A stretch of DNA of 64,000 bases from UBA668 sp963720695 (GTDB taxonomy: Bacteria; Actinomycetota; Acidimicrobiia; Acidimicrobiales; Ilumatobacteraceae). A program made the position numbers and the translations under genes. Under the pieces are notes generated by a model that was given only the letters and a program-made list of their open reading frames with translations, had not been told where the DNA came from and ran no database searches. Of this stretch, positions 36,014 to 45,568 are shown one piece after another (position 1 is the stretch's first letter; each line of letters begins with the position of its first letter). The stretch spans positions 124,001-188,000 of the forward strand of contig CAVRGG010000001.1 in the NCBI GenBank assembly GCA_963720695.1, read 5' to 3'.

Positions 36014-37012
36014 CTACGAGGCTGCGGTGATCGCGTTCGGGCATGAGCGCCCGGCCGCGAGGTCGTCGAGGTTGCCAAGGGTCGTCTCGGCGATCGCCGC
36101 CAACGCTTCGCGGGTCAGGAATCCCTGATGGGCGGTGATGAGCACGTTGGGGAAGGTCAGCAGGCGGGCGAAGACGTCGTCGGTGATGACCTCGCTCGAG
36201 CGGTCCTCGAAGAACAGGTCCGCCTCCTCCTCGTACACGTCGAGCGCGAGTGAACCGATCGCTCCGGACTTGAGGCCATCGATGGCAGCCACCGTGTCGA
36301 TGAGCGCACCGCGACCCGTGTTCACCAGCATCGCCCCAGGCTTCAGCTTGGCGATCGCGTCGTGCGAGACGAGGTGATGGGTCTCCGGCGTGAGTGGGCA
36401 GTTGAGGCTGATCACGTCGCTCGTCGCCCAGATCTCGTCGAGGTCGGTGTAGCGCATGCCGAGCTCGGTGACGTACGGGTTCTCGATCGGGTCGAAGCAT
36501 GCGACGTCGCACCGGAAGTGCCACAGCAGGCGGGCGACCAGCGCGCCGATCCGTCCGGTGCCGATGATGCCGACCGTCTTCCCGGCGAGGTCGAAGCCGA
36601 CCAGACCGTCGAGCGAGAAGTTCCCGTCACGCACTCGGTTGTAGCCGCGGTGAATCCGGCGGTTCAGCGCGAGGATCAGCGCGATGGTGTGCTCTGCGAC
36701 GGCGTTGGGCGAATACGCCGGCACGCGTGCGACGGACAGCCCGAGCCTGGCTGCCGCCTCGAGGTCGACGTTGTTGTACCCGGCGCACCTGAGCACCACG
36801 TGGCGCACCCCGAGGGAGGAGAGGTGTTCCAGTACTTCGGCGTCAGCGATGTCGTTGACGAAGATGCACACGGCCTCGGCGCCTGCTGCGAGCCCAGCCG
36901 TGCGCGGGCGGAGTCGATCCTCCAGCAGATCGATGACATGGCGATGGTCCGCATTGGCGCGCTCGAAGCTCGCCTGGTCGTACGCCTTCGTGCTGAACAT
37001 CGCCACACGCAC
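36014..37012 (-). CDS. D-2-hydroxyacid dehydrogenase (D-lactate dehydrogenase type)
   Basis: A 332-residue NAD-dependent enzyme. VGIIGTGRIGALVARLL is the Rossmann loop, LVNTGRGALIDTVA carries the substrate arginine, and a glutamate in DVYEEEADLFFED and the histidine in LITAHQGFLT complete the catalytic set. CAGYNNVDLEAAARLGL and YSPNAVAEHTIALILALN are the LdhA-subgroup signatures. It reduces pyruvate or a related 2-oxoacid to the D-hydroxyacid. It stands alone, with its own short upstream region. Confidence 0.93.
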   Translation of the reverse strand: MRVAMFSTKAYDQASFERANADHRHVIDLLEDRLRPRTAGLAAGAEAVCIFVNDIADAEVLEHLSSLGVRHVVLRCAGYNNVDLEAAARLGLSVARVPAYSPNAVAEHTIALILALNRRIHRGYNRVRDGNFSLDGLVGFDLAGKTVGIIGTGRIGALVARLLWHFRCDVACFDPIENPYVTELGMRYTDLDEIWATSDVISLNCPLTPETHHLVSHDAIAKLKPGAMLVNTGRGALIDTVAAIDGLKSGAIGSLALDVYEEEADLFFEDRSSEVITDDVFARLLTFPNVLITAHQGFLTREALAAIAETTLGNLDDLAAGRSCPNAITAAS

Positions 37013-37127
37013 GCGCCGACCCTACTCACCGTACGTCGAGGTCGGTTCGATCATCCGCGTGTCGCGCCGCGTGCCGCAGTTACCGTTTCGAGGCCGTGAC
37101 CCTGCGGCACGAGATGGAGGGACCGTC

Positions 37128-37490
37128 ATGCCGTTGGTCGACTACTGGAAGAAGGTCGCGCTCGAGAACTACGTCAACTTCGAGGGACGCGCCCGGCGTG
37201 CGGAGTTCTGGTGGTTCGGGTTGGCGAACCTGATCGTCGAGATCGTCCTGGTGGGGCTTGGTCGGGCCGTCGGCATCTTCTACGTCGTGTATGGCCTCTA
37301 TGCATTGGCGATGGTGCTGCCCGGCATCGCCGTGGCGATCCGCCGACTGCACGACACGGGCAAGAGCGGACTCTTCCTGCTCCTCGTGTTCGTGCCGTTC
37401 GTCGGCGCCATCGTCCTCCTCGTGTTCTTCCTCACCGACAGCACCCGCGGCACGAACGAGTACGGGGTGTCACCGAAGTACCCCGCCTGA
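37128..37490 (+). CDS. DUF805 membrane protein
   Basis: The 120-residue protein starts with the conserved cytosolic motif YVNFEGRARRAEFWWFGLAN. Three to four hydrophobic helices follow, then the RRLHDTGKSG loop that marks DUF805, and the protein ends in TDSTRGTNEYGVSPK. Function is unknown across bacteria. The ribosome site GGAGGGACC precedes the ATG. Confidence 0.9.
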   Translation: MPLVDYWKKVALENYVNFEGRARRAEFWWFGLANLIVEIVLVGLGRAVGIFYVVYGLYALAMVLPGIAVAIRRLHDTGKSGLFLLLVFVPFVGAIVLLVFFLTDSTRGTNEYGVSPKYPA

Positions 37491-37511
37491 GCACGCGGTA
37501 CGGTCGCGGGC

Positions 37512-37814
37512 ATGAGCATCACCTGCCACTACGACGGAGAGGACCACAGCCTGCTCGTCGTCGACGTGCAGACCGACGAGGGGGAGACCCCTCGTTGCAC
37601 GCTCGTCGCGTACTCCGACCGTGACGGTTGGCGGTGCTTCACGGACCACGGCGGGGCCGTGGTGCGCATGCGGTACGACCTTGCCGAGCCGTCCGTCGAC
37701 TGCTCGCTGGTGGGAGAGTTGATGGGTCTCCCCGCGCAGAGCGGGGCGCGAAGGGTGCTCGACGAGGTGCGCAGTCAGCCGGGCGTGTCACACACCCATG
37801 CGGTGCACGACTGA
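37512..37814 (+). CDS. Hypothetical 100-residue protein
   Basis: A small soluble protein (starting MSITCHYDGEDHSLLVVDVQ) without membrane segments or recognised motif. It has three cysteines and alternating strand-like segments. Placed 21 bp after the DUF805 gene and probably cotranscribed. Its TGA directly abuts the TCA of the convergent DUF4203-like gene, forming the palindrome TGATCA. Confidence 0.7.
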   Translation: MSITCHYDGEDHSLLVVDVQTDEGETPRCTLVAYSDRDGWRCFTDHGGAVVRMRYDLAEPSVDCSLVGELMGLPAQSGARRVLDEVRSQPGVSHTHAVHD

Positions 37815-38483
37815 TCAGATCGCGGACTCCGATGCACGGAGGTGGCGGCCGCCGTCGACGGTCCACGCTTCGCGCAACGACGCCCGCATCCGCTCGGTGC
37901 TGCGGATCTGGGCGACGATGCCCACGATCACCAACGCGAGGTAGAGGACGTACCACCACTTGTTGTCGGTGACGTGCTCGGTCGTGACACCGTTGTCGAA
38001 GTCGTCGAGGTTGACCGTGCCGACGATCAGCATGATGCCCGCGACCATCGTGCTCGCGCCGGCGGTGGCGGTGAGGAGGGTGAGCAGTGCCATGGGAAGG
38101 TCGGCCACCATCGCGAAGAACGCCAACGCGGCGCCGACCGCGATGCCGACCGTGATCAGCACCCAGGACCAGGAGACTCCGAGGGCAGCCATGGCGCTCG
38201 CACCGATCGCGAAGCCGATGGCCGCCATGCCGATGAGGATGGAAATCTCGTAGTACATGTACGCGATCGCTCCGAAGACCAGGGCCACGACGATGCCGAC
38301 GAGCCAACCGACTGCCGTGCGCAGGAAGCCGTCGCCCGAGATCGCATCGACCATTCCTGCACCCAGGAAGAAGCCGAACAACGCACCCCACACCGGGATG
38401 ATGATCCGCATCGCGAGGTAGCCCCGAAAACAGAACATCGCGCCGATCAACGCAGCGACGATTCCGACGATGACGTCCTTCAT
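37815..38483 (-). CDS. DUF4203/TMEM198-like polytopic membrane protein
   Basis: A 222-residue protein with about seven hydrophobic helices, short loops and a charged C-terminal tail. GYLAMRIIIPVWGALFGFFL and LVGIVVALVFGAIAYMYYEI show the glycine-rich packing of the DUF4203 (TMEM198) family. Function unknown. It starts 28 bp before the SLC13 permease stop on the same strand and may be part of the same transcript. Confidence 0.82.
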   Translation of the reverse strand: MKDVIVGIVAALIGAMFCFRGYLAMRIIIPVWGALFGFFLGAGMVDAISGDGFLRTAVGWLVGIVVALVFGAIAYMYYEISILIGMAAIGFAIGASAMAALGVSWSWVLITVGIAVGAALAFFAMVADLPMALLTLLTATAGASTMVAGIMLIVGTVNLDDFDNGVTTEHVTDNKWWYVLYLALVIVGIVAQIRSTERMRASLREAWTVDGGRHLRASESAI

Positions 38484-38511
38484 GTGGTGCCCCTTCGAAC
38501 GATGTGGTTGC

Positions 38512-40323
38512 TCAGAACGACCAGACCACCGGGACCCAGAAGATGGCGACGATCGCGAACAGCACGAGCAGGCACCCTCCGAGCTTCCAGTAGTCCCCGA
38601 ACTTATATCCGCCGGGTCCCATCACCATGAGATTGGCAGGCGTTGCGACGGGCGTGATGAAGCTGGCGGCCGCGGCGATGTTGACGGCCATCAGGATCGG
38701 GCGCGCCGACACGTCGATCTCCGCAGCTGCGGTGACGGCGATGGGGATCACGATCAACGCGGTGGCCATGTTGCTGATCAGTTGGCCGAGCACTGCGGTG
38801 AGCACGAACAGCCCGGCGACCAGTGCGTACGGCCCGGCATCCCCGACGAGGTCGACGAGCCCGTCGGCGAGCTTCTGGGCGGCACCCGTCTGCTGCATCG
38901 CGACCGAGAGCGGGGTCATCCCGCCCACGAGGAGGATGGTGGTCCACGAGATCGATCGGTACGCCTGCGGCATCGTCATCACCTGGAGCAGCACCAACGC
39001 TCCGGCGGCCAGGAGGCCGGCGACCACGGCGGGCACCGCACCGGTGGCGAGGAGCACGACCATCGCGCCGACCACCACGAGCGCCCGCTTCGCGCCGACG
39101 CCGAGCGGCACGGCCTGACGGCGCACGAGCCCCGGGTCGTCGACGACCAACACGGCACCCGCCGGGGCGCCCGCCTCGAGCGTCGCCCACGTTGCCTGGA
39201 CGAGCAGCACGTCACCGGTCTCCAACACCATGTCGCGCGTGTCGAGGTCGTCGCCCTTGCGTTGGACCGCGAGCACGACCACGTCGCGCCCGCTGAACAC
39301 CATGCCGGGGAACACCCGTTGGCCGATGAGGCTGGAACGTGGCGGCACCACGAGTTCGGACACGCCGATGTCGCGGTCGAGCAGTTGACGATCCGCTGGT
39401 TGCTCGACGGTGGTGGGCGCAACACTGAGGCGCAAGCCGGTCCGCAGTGTGTCGACGTCGGTGTCGATGCCGGAGACCACGAGCACGTCGCCCGGTTCGA
39501 TGGTGGTGGAGTCGGCCAGCGCACCTGCTCGCGCACGCTGGATTCCGGTGACGGAGACCCCCGGGAATGCGGAGAGGTCGAGCGAGGCGCGGGTCTCGCC
39601 GACGCACGGCGAGTCGGGTTCGACGACGAGGCGGGCCATCGAGTGATCGATGTCGTACTGCAGCATCAGCGTGCGTGCGAACTCGCTGAGGTCGGGCGGG
39701 ATGGAGTCGGCGGTTCGATCGGGCAGGAGCCGATGACCGAAGAGGACGACGATGGCGATGGCGCCGATGACCAGCGGAACTCCGGCGAGAGCGAACTCGA
39801 AGAATCCGAACCGGCCGACCCCGGCACCATGCGCCGCGTCGGAGACGATGACGCTCACGGGCGTCCCGGTGAGGGCCAGCATGGACCCGGCGTGGGCGCC
39901 GAACGCCAGCGGCATCAGCAGCTTCGAGGGCGACCGACCGAGACGGACCGCGATCACCACGACCATCGGGACGAGTGCGGCGACGGCGCCGTTGACGCTG
40001 ATGACGGCAGTGAGGAGGGCGACGAGCAGCATCGTGAACACGACCAGCCGGGTCTGGCTGGTGCCGGCGCGCACGATGAGCTGCTGTCCGGCCCACGCGG
40101 TGACGCCGGTGGAGTCGAGCGCTTCGCTCACCACGAACAGCGAGGCGATGAACAGGATCGTCGGCTCACCGAACCCTGCGACGCTCTGTTCGACGGTGAG
40201 GATCCCCGTCGCATAGAGCGACAGCGCCACGCCGATGGCGACGATCTCGACCGGAAGGCGGTTCCAGACGAAGAGCACGACGGCAACTCCGAGCACGAGA
40301 AAGGTGATCGTGCTGTCGGCCAT
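38512..40323 (-). CDS. SLC13/DASS-family permease with two RCK-C domains
   Basis: A transporter of about 603 residues. N- and C-terminal membrane halves each hold several helices, with SVNGAVAALVPMVVVIAVRL and the repeat-like LISNMATALIVIPIAVTAAA as the two helix-hairpin regions. ITPVATPANLMVMGPGGYKF lies near the end. Two cytosolic TrkA-C/RCK-C domains lie in the middle (GVSVTGIQRARAGALADSTT and GVSELVVPPRSSLIGQRVFP), as in the bacterial SLC13 relatives of sulfate permeases. Substrate is probably an anion such as sulfate or a dicarboxylate. The ATG at 40323 was preferred to the TTG four codons earlier. Confidence 0.88.
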   Translation of the reverse strand: MADSTITFLVLGVAVVLFVWNRLPVEIVAIGVALSLYATGILTVEQSVAGFGEPTILFIASLFVVSEALDSTGVTAWAGQQLIVRAGTSQTRLVVFTMLLVALLTAVISVNGAVAALVPMVVVIAVRLGRSPSKLLMPLAFGAHAGSMLALTGTPVSVIVSDAAHGAGVGRFGFFEFALAGVPLVIGAIAIVVLFGHRLLPDRTADSIPPDLSEFARTLMLQYDIDHSMARLVVEPDSPCVGETRASLDLSAFPGVSVTGIQRARAGALADSTTIEPGDVLVVSGIDTDVDTLRTGLRLSVAPTTVEQPADRQLLDRDIGVSELVVPPRSSLIGQRVFPGMVFSGRDVVVLAVQRKGDDLDTRDMVLETGDVLLVQATWATLEAGAPAGAVLVVDDPGLVRRQAVPLGVGAKRALVVVGAMVVLLATGAVPAVVAGLLAAGALVLLQVMTMPQAYRSISWTTILLVGGMTPLSVAMQQTGAAQKLADGLVDLVGDAGPYALVAGLFVLTAVLGQLISNMATALIVIPIAVTAAAEIDVSARPILMAVNIAAAASFITPVATPANLMVMGPGGYKFGDYWKLGGCLLVLFAIVAIFWVPVVWSF

Positions 40324-40469
40324 CGGAGCGGACAATACAGGGGTCCCGGCGTCCGGTCGAAGGGGTCCTGAATGAATTTCTGGGCGACCTCGCCGCCGTT
40401 GTTCTCAGGTCGCCGATCGCGTGGCTATTGTCCGCTCTGCAGTTCATCATCTCGAGGACGGACCCCCCC

Positions 40470-41933
40470 ATGGACATCAACGCGCGCACCGGCGACCTGC
40501 TCACCGAGGCGGCCGATCTGGCCGTTCTCTTCTCCTTCGAGGGGGTCGACCTGCCCGGTTCCGTTGCGGATCTGTTGGAGGTGGCCGATTTCAAGGGTTC
40601 GCCCAACCAGTCGCTGCTGATCTACCCGCGCGGTGCGATCACGCCGACCAGGCTGCTGCTGGTCGGTCTCGGCACCAAGGACACCGCCGACGCCGAGCGC
40701 GTCCGCCAGGCGGCCGCGACGGCCATCCGCCTCGTGCGCACGGCACAGATCGCGAACGCCACCGCAGCGCTGCCCGGCGACCTGTCCCTCGACGACACCG
40801 CTGTCGGAGAAGCATTCGCCGAAGGCGTCGAGATGGGGAACTACCGCTACAACCACCATCGCACCGGTCTCAGCGACCAGGACAAGTTCGAGACGTCCGG
40901 CATCACGCTGCTCACGTCGGGATCACCCGATGCGTTGGCGACCGGCATCAAGGCAGGACAGGCCATCGCCGGCGGCGTGAACTTCGCTCGCGACCTGGTG
41001 AACACCCCAGGAGAGCTCAAGACACCCCCGCTGCTCGCGGACCAGGCGGTACAACTCGGTGGCCGAGTGTCCGGCATCAGCGTCACGGTGTACGACGAGG
41101 TGCAGTTGGCCGAGCAGGGCTTCGGAGGGATCCTCGCCGTCGGCAAGGGCAGCGACAGCCCGCCCCGGTTCATCGTGATGGAGTACGGCGCGCACCTGAG
41201 CGACGTGCCCACGATCTGCCTCGTCGGCAAGGGTCTGACGTTCGACTCCGGCGGACTCAACATCAAGCCCGCGGAGGGCATGGAGACGATGAAGAACGAC
41301 ATGGGTGGCAGTGCGGCGGTGTTCGGCACCATGCAGGCCGTCGCCGAGCTCGGACTCCCGTTGCACGTCGTGGGCCTCGTGCCGTCGGCGGAGAACATGC
41401 CCAGCGGTCGGTCGTATCGCCCCGGCGACATCGTGAAGACCCTGAGCGGCAAGACCATCGAGATCCTCAACACCGACGCCGAGGGCCGAGTCATCCTCTC
41501 CGACGGCTTGTTCTACGCACAGCGGTACGCCCCTGACGCGATCATCGAGCTCTCCACGCTCACCGGCGCGGTCATCATTGCCTTGGGCAGCGTCGCTACC
41601 GCGGTGATGGCCACCGACCAGACCCTCGCCGATCGCCTCGTGAAGGCCGGCGATGTCACCGGTGACCGCGGCTGGCAGTTGCCGCTGTGGGAGGAGTACC
41701 ACGAGATGGTGAAGAGCGACATCGCCGACCTCAAGAACCTCGCCGGACGTGCTGCAGGTTCGATCACGGCGGGTGCGTTCTTGTCGGCCTTCGCCGGCGA
41801 CTTCCCGTTCGCGCACCTCGACATCGCCGGGACGGCATGGCTGGACGCACCGAAGAAGCCGTACCACTCCAAGGGTGGCACCGGTTCGGGTGTCCGCCTC
41901 GTCACCGAATTCCTCCGTTCCTACAGCGCCTGA
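40470..41933 (+). CDS. pepA: Leucyl aminopeptidase (M17 family, PepA-like)
   Basis: A 487-residue two-domain metalloaminopeptidase that removes N-terminal residues from peptides. VGKGLTFDSGGLNIKPAEGM holds the first metal-binding lysine and aspartate, METMKNDMGGSAAVFGTM the second, and NTDAEGRVIL the M17 signature. The start is ATG at 40470, with GAGGACGGA upstream. A TTG 42 bases earlier would add a short, unconvincing extension. It lies 11 bp before the AbgT-like transporter gene, so peptide or aminoacyl uptake and cleavage may be linked. Confidence 0.93.
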   Translation: MDINARTGDLLTEAADLAVLFSFEGVDLPGSVADLLEVADFKGSPNQSLLIYPRGAITPTRLLLVGLGTKDTADAERVRQAAATAIRLVRTAQIANATAALPGDLSLDDTAVGEAFAEGVEMGNYRYNHHRTGLSDQDKFETSGITLLTSGSPDALATGIKAGQAIAGGVNFARDLVNTPGELKTPPLLADQAVQLGGRVSGISVTVYDEVQLAEQGFGGILAVGKGSDSPPRFIVMEYGAHLSDVPTICLVGKGLTFDSGGLNIKPAEGMETMKNDMGGSAAVFGTMQAVAELGLPLHVVGLVPSAENMPSGRSYRPGDIVKTLSGKTIEILNTDAEGRVILSDGLFYAQRYAPDAIIELSTLTGAVIIALGSVATAVMATDQTLADRLVKAGDVTGDRGWQLPLWEEYHEMVKSDIADLKNLAGRAAGSITAGAFLSAFAGDFPFAHLDIAGTAWLDAPKKPYHSKGGTGSGVRLVTEFLRSYSA

Positions 41934-41944
41934 CAGGAGTCGTC

Positions 41945-43624
41945 ATGTCGAGCAGTTCGGCCGAGGCAGTACCGGCAAAGCGGAGTTTCTCCGAGCGCAT
42001 GCTCGACGGCATCGAGAAGACGGGCAACAAGGTCCCGCACCCGGTGATCATGTTCCTGTACCTGATCGCGTTCATCGCGATCCTGTCGGCGATCCTGTCC
42101 GCGTTCGACGTCAAGGTCACCGAGGACGTCGCCGTGCCGGTCCCGATCGAGGCGATTCGCGACGTACGTGACGCGCTCGGTGGATCGGTCGTGCCGTACG
42201 ACGAGAACACCGGCCAGATCGTCGAGATCCCGCACTACACGATCCAGGAGCAGACCTTCGAGGTCCGCAGCCTGCTCGGTGTCGAGGGTCTGCGCTTCGT
42301 GTTCTCGTCGTTCGTCAACAACTTCGCAGGGTTCGCGGTCGTCGCGGTCACCTTCGTCGCGATGGCCGGTGTCGGAGTCGCCGAGAAGGCCGGGCTGATG
42401 GGCGCGCTGATCCGAAAACTCGTGAAGGTCGCGCCACGCAAGCTCATCGCGTTCATGATCATCCTCGTCGGTGTGGTGTCCAGCGTGGCCTCCGACGCCG
42501 GGTATCTGATCCTGATACCACTTGCCGCGGCGGCGTTCATGACCCTCGGGCGACATCCGCTCGCCGGGATGGCCGCAGCCTTCGCCGGCGTCAGTGCGAT
42601 CTTCTGCGTGAACCTGTTGATCACCCCGATCGACAGCATGCTCACCGAGATCACCAACGAAGCCATCGGCTCGTCGGGCAAACACCTGACCGTGACGGCC
42701 AACTACTACTTCGCCGTCGCGTCGTCGATCATCCTCGCCATCGTCGCCGTCGTGGTGACCCAGCGGATCATCGAGCCCCGCCTCGGTGCCTACGACCCTG
42801 CACTCGGCGACCCGTCATTCTCGGTCGCCGAGGACCACAGCCACGACGACGACGCCGCGAAGGCCGCCGAGGCACGTGGCCTGCGGTTCTCGTTCTACGG
42901 ACTCATCGGCATGGTCGTCGCGATCGGAGCGCTCACCCTGCCTCCGGGCGCGCCGCTGCGTGAACCGGGCACCGGCGCGATCATCGGCACGACGCCGTTC
43001 ATGAACAGCCTGATCTTCCTGATCACGCTGATCTTCCTGTGCTGTGGCATCTGCTACGGCATCGGGGCGAAGACGATCTCCGGCAGCGCCGACGTGATCA
43101 ACGCCGTCACCACCACCTTCGCCGGTCTTTCGGGTCTGATCTTCATGCTGTTGATGATCAGCCAGTTCATCGCCTTCTTCAACTTCACCAACATGCCCCG
43201 TGTGGCGGCGGTGGAGCTCGCCCACGTGTTGGAGAACGCAGGGTTCAGCGCGCTGCCGCTGGTGCTCGGGATGATCGTGATCATCATCTTCCTGAACATC
43301 ATCATCCCCGGGGTCGTGCCCAAGTGGGCGATCTTCGCGCCGGTGTTCGTGCCGATCTTCACCCGGCTCGGTGTGGCTCCGCAGACGGTGCTCGCTGCGT
43401 ACCGGGTGGGCGACTCGCCGACGAACGTGGTGACGCCGTTGATGGTGTACCTGCCCTTCATCGTCACCGTGGCCCAGCGCTACGACAAGAAGGCCGGCAT
43501 CGGCACCATCGTGGCACTCATGATCCCGTACGTGATCGCCATCGCAATCGCATGGATCCTGCTGTTCGTCGCCTGGTGGGTCCTGGGCATCCCGCTCGGG
43601 CCCGGGTCACCCGTCCGCCTGTAG
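41945..43624 (+). CDS. AbgT-family transporter
   Basis: A 559-residue, multi-helix membrane protein of the aminobenzoyl-glutamate transporter family. The N-terminal ERMLDGIEKTGNKVPHPVIM, the helix bundle around SSVASDAGYLILIPLAAAAF, and PTNVVTPLMVYLPFIVTVAQ near the end are diagnostic. Characterised members import p-aminobenzoyl-glutamate or export sulfonamides. Coupling to an aminopeptidase gene points to import of an amino-acyl compound. It overlaps the convergent membrane-protein gene by 18 bp. Confidence 0.92.
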   Translation: MSSSSAEAVPAKRSFSERMLDGIEKTGNKVPHPVIMFLYLIAFIAILSAILSAFDVKVTEDVAVPVPIEAIRDVRDALGGSVVPYDENTGQIVEIPHYTIQEQTFEVRSLLGVEGLRFVFSSFVNNFAGFAVVAVTFVAMAGVGVAEKAGLMGALIRKLVKVAPRKLIAFMIILVGVVSSVASDAGYLILIPLAAAAFMTLGRHPLAGMAAAFAGVSAIFCVNLLITPIDSMLTEITNEAIGSSGKHLTVTANYYFAVASSIILAIVAVVVTQRIIEPRLGAYDPALGDPSFSVAEDHSHDDDAAKAAEARGLRFSFYGLIGMVVAIGALTLPPGAPLREPGTGAIIGTTPFMNSLIFLITLIFLCCGICYGIGAKTISGSADVINAVTTTFAGLSGLIFMLLMISQFIAFFNFTNMPRVAAVELAHVLENAGFSALPLVLGMIVIIIFLNIIIPGVVPKWAIFAPVFVPIFTRLGVAPQTVLAAYRVGDSPTNVVTPLMVYLPFIVTVAQRYDKKAGIGTIVALMIPYVIAIAIAWILLFVAWWVLGIPLGPGSPVRL

Positions 43625-45460
43625 CGCCAGGTCGGCGTACATCACGTAGAGGACGGTCGCCAACCAGGGCAGCGTGATCGCGTTCACCACGCCGGCGATC
43701 ACGTTGACGACCGTGAACGCCTTGCCGATGACGAGCAGCGTCACGATCCCGATCAGCGGCGCGAGGAGCAGCGCCCCGGCGAACGCGACCGCGGTCAACG
43801 CCATGGTGCGAAGGCGGTGACCGCGGGTCAGGGCCCACGATCGGCGAAGTGAAGCGGTGAGCCCAGTGCCCTCCGCGGTGCCCGCAGGCGGTGCCATCAC
43901 GAGCGCGGGTACCAGGAGCAACGCGAACGGGCCGGTGAGGATGAGCGCGAGGAAGACCACGACCATCGGCAACAGTCCGCGGCCGCTGATGGCTCGGCGG
44001 ACGGCGTGGTCCTGCGGTGCACCGTCGAGTTCGTGTGCGATGCCGACACCGACGACGAGGGCGAGGATCATCACCGGAATGGTCTCGATGGCGCCCGCCG
44101 CGAGCGCCGACGCGACCCCCGTGGCGCCGTTGCGGTCGCTCGAACCGACGAAGTCCCCGAGGAAGGTGTGGTCGAGCAGCGCCGGCTGGATGATCGCGCC
44201 GATGATGCCGCCGATGGTCGCGAGGACGGCGACCGGCACGAATCGTCGAGCGTTGCGGCCGACGATGTGGAACGAGGCGGACAGGATCTGACCGGCACGG
44301 CGACGAGCGACGACCGGCGCCGCCGACGCGGGCCGCCACCGAGTGGCACGCACGAGCAGCACGATCGCCAGCACGATGCCGAGGATGATGGCCAGCAGGA
44401 TCCACGGATGCACGAGCATGTGGTTGATGGCGCGGGAGACGTTCTTGGTGGCCGAGCAGAAGAAGCGGGTCACACCCAGGTCGACCTGAGGGACCTCGAC
44501 GGCGCCGTCGCGCCCGGAGTCCATGTACGCGATGGGTCGGTCCCACTGTCGGGTGTACTGCGGGCCGAGTTCGCTGTCGTTGATGCTGCGTTGGCGCTCA
44601 CCCCAGTGGCCCTTGAACGCCAGCCAGCCGAATCCGCCGTCGGCGGTGATCGCGGACTGCTCGGGCATCAGCACCACGGCCGGGTCGAGTTGCATGCTCG
44701 GGCCGCGTGAGTCGTCGCACCCGAACCCGGCGTCGCCGCTCATCCCGAGCCACAGCCGGGGGGAGTAGAAGATCGCATGCGATCCCTGTGCCGGGTAGAT
44801 GACAGGGCGGTCTCCGATGCGCTGGACGTCGTCCCACGCCCGGCGCTCGTTGCCGTAGTGCTGGCTGAGCGTCATCATCGCCGGCCCCGCGTCGAGTGCG
44901 GCCTGCGGCGTGGCCGCGTCGAAGACGATCTGGGCCATCTCCCAGTCGCTCTCGTGGACGTTGTTCCAGTCGTTGTAGACGAAGTACAGCCAGTACTGCA
45001 GGACGAGGCGATCGGGCGCCTCCGGGTCGTTGACGATCCGGGCGTAGACCGTCGGCGGGCCTCCGGCGCGCCATCCGAACCGGCGGTCGTAGTCGCACCC
45101 GGGCCGCAGCGTCGACCCGGGCAGATCGAAGTTCGAACCCTCCGGCGCGTTGAACAGGTCGGCCGCGCTGGGGGCGGTGGTGATCAACCGCCCGTCCGCG
45201 TCGCGCAGCACGACGTCGGGCTGGTCGAGGATCATGCTGACGTCGGCGGGCTGGAACGCCTCGCCGGGTCCGCACTGCTCGTCCTGCTGCTGGATCGCGA
45301 CGTAGGGGGCGTACCGCTCGGCCAGTTCTGTCGCCGGGTCCGCCGCCTCGCGCTGGGGCTCGTCGGCGTGCGCCGGTACCGCGCCGATGATCGCGGACAG
45401 CACGATGACGAGGGCCGCGGCGAGCGCGCGGGTGGTGCCGGGAAGGGCTCGAAGGGTCAC
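43607..45460 (-). CDS. Secreted/membrane protein with Vps62-like domain
   Basis: The 617-residue protein has a signal peptide (cleavage near AHADEP, about residue 32). An extracytoplasmic domain of about 310 residues follows, with RPGCDYDRRFGWRAGGPPTV and YWLYFVYNDWNNVHESDWEM, the Vps62 pattern. The C-terminal 260 residues contain about seven hydrophobic helices (WILLAIILGIVLAIVLLVRA and others). The GTG start is followed by a clear signal sequence. The Vps62-like domain is uncharacterised in bacteria. A 47-bp palindrome lies between it and the TSUP gene upstream. Confidence 0.75.
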   Translation of the reverse strand: MTLRALPGTTRALAAALVIVLSAIIGAVPAHADEPQREAADPATELAERYAPYVAIQQQDEQCGPGEAFQPADVSMILDQPDVVLRDADGRLITTAPSAADLFNAPEGSNFDLPGSTLRPGCDYDRRFGWRAGGPPTVYARIVNDPEAPDRLVLQYWLYFVYNDWNNVHESDWEMAQIVFDAATPQAALDAGPAMMTLSQHYGNERRAWDDVQRIGDRPVIYPAQGSHAIFYSPRLWLGMSGDAGFGCDDSRGPSMQLDPAVVLMPEQSAITADGGFGWLAFKGHWGERQRSINDSELGPQYTRQWDRPIAYMDSGRDGAVEVPQVDLGVTRFFCSATKNVSRAINHMLVHPWILLAIILGIVLAIVLLVRATRWRPASAAPVVARRRAGQILSASFHIVGRNARRFVPVAVLATIGGIIGAIIQPALLDHTFLGDFVGSSDRNGATGVASALAAGAIETIPVMILALVVGVGIAHELDGAPQDHAVRRAISGRGLLPMVVVFLALILTGPFALLLVPALVMAPPAGTAEGTGLTASLRRSWALTRGHRLRTMALTAVAFAGALLLAPLIGIVTLLVIGKAFTVVNVIAGVVNAITLPWLATVLYVMYADLALQADG

Positions 45461-45501
45461 GGGACGCCACGGTATCTGGGTAGCGATCCTCCCGAATCCG
45501 C

Positions 45502-45548
45502 TTCTCGTCCGGATGGTTCCCGGAGTCCGGGAACCATCCGACCCAGAA
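45502..45548 (-). terminator. 47-bp inverted repeat, terminator-like (element A)
   Basis: The inner 15-base arms (CGGATGGTTCCCGGA and complement) pair perfectly around a one-base centre. The outer eight bases pair imperfectly, giving 23-base arms like element B at 61.4 kb. It starts 20 bases after the TSUP stop on the same strand. In transcript direction it opens TTCTGGG and contains TTCCCGGACTCCGGGAA, identical to element B. No T-run follows. Confidence 0.75.
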
Positions 45549-45568
45549 CGCTCCGATCTTGGGTGGTT

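Noticed and set aside
38470..40371. Plus-strand frame of 633 codons rich in Glu, Asp, Gly and His
   Set aside because: Antisense to the SLC13 permease, whose hydrophobic codons read as acidic residues in reverse.
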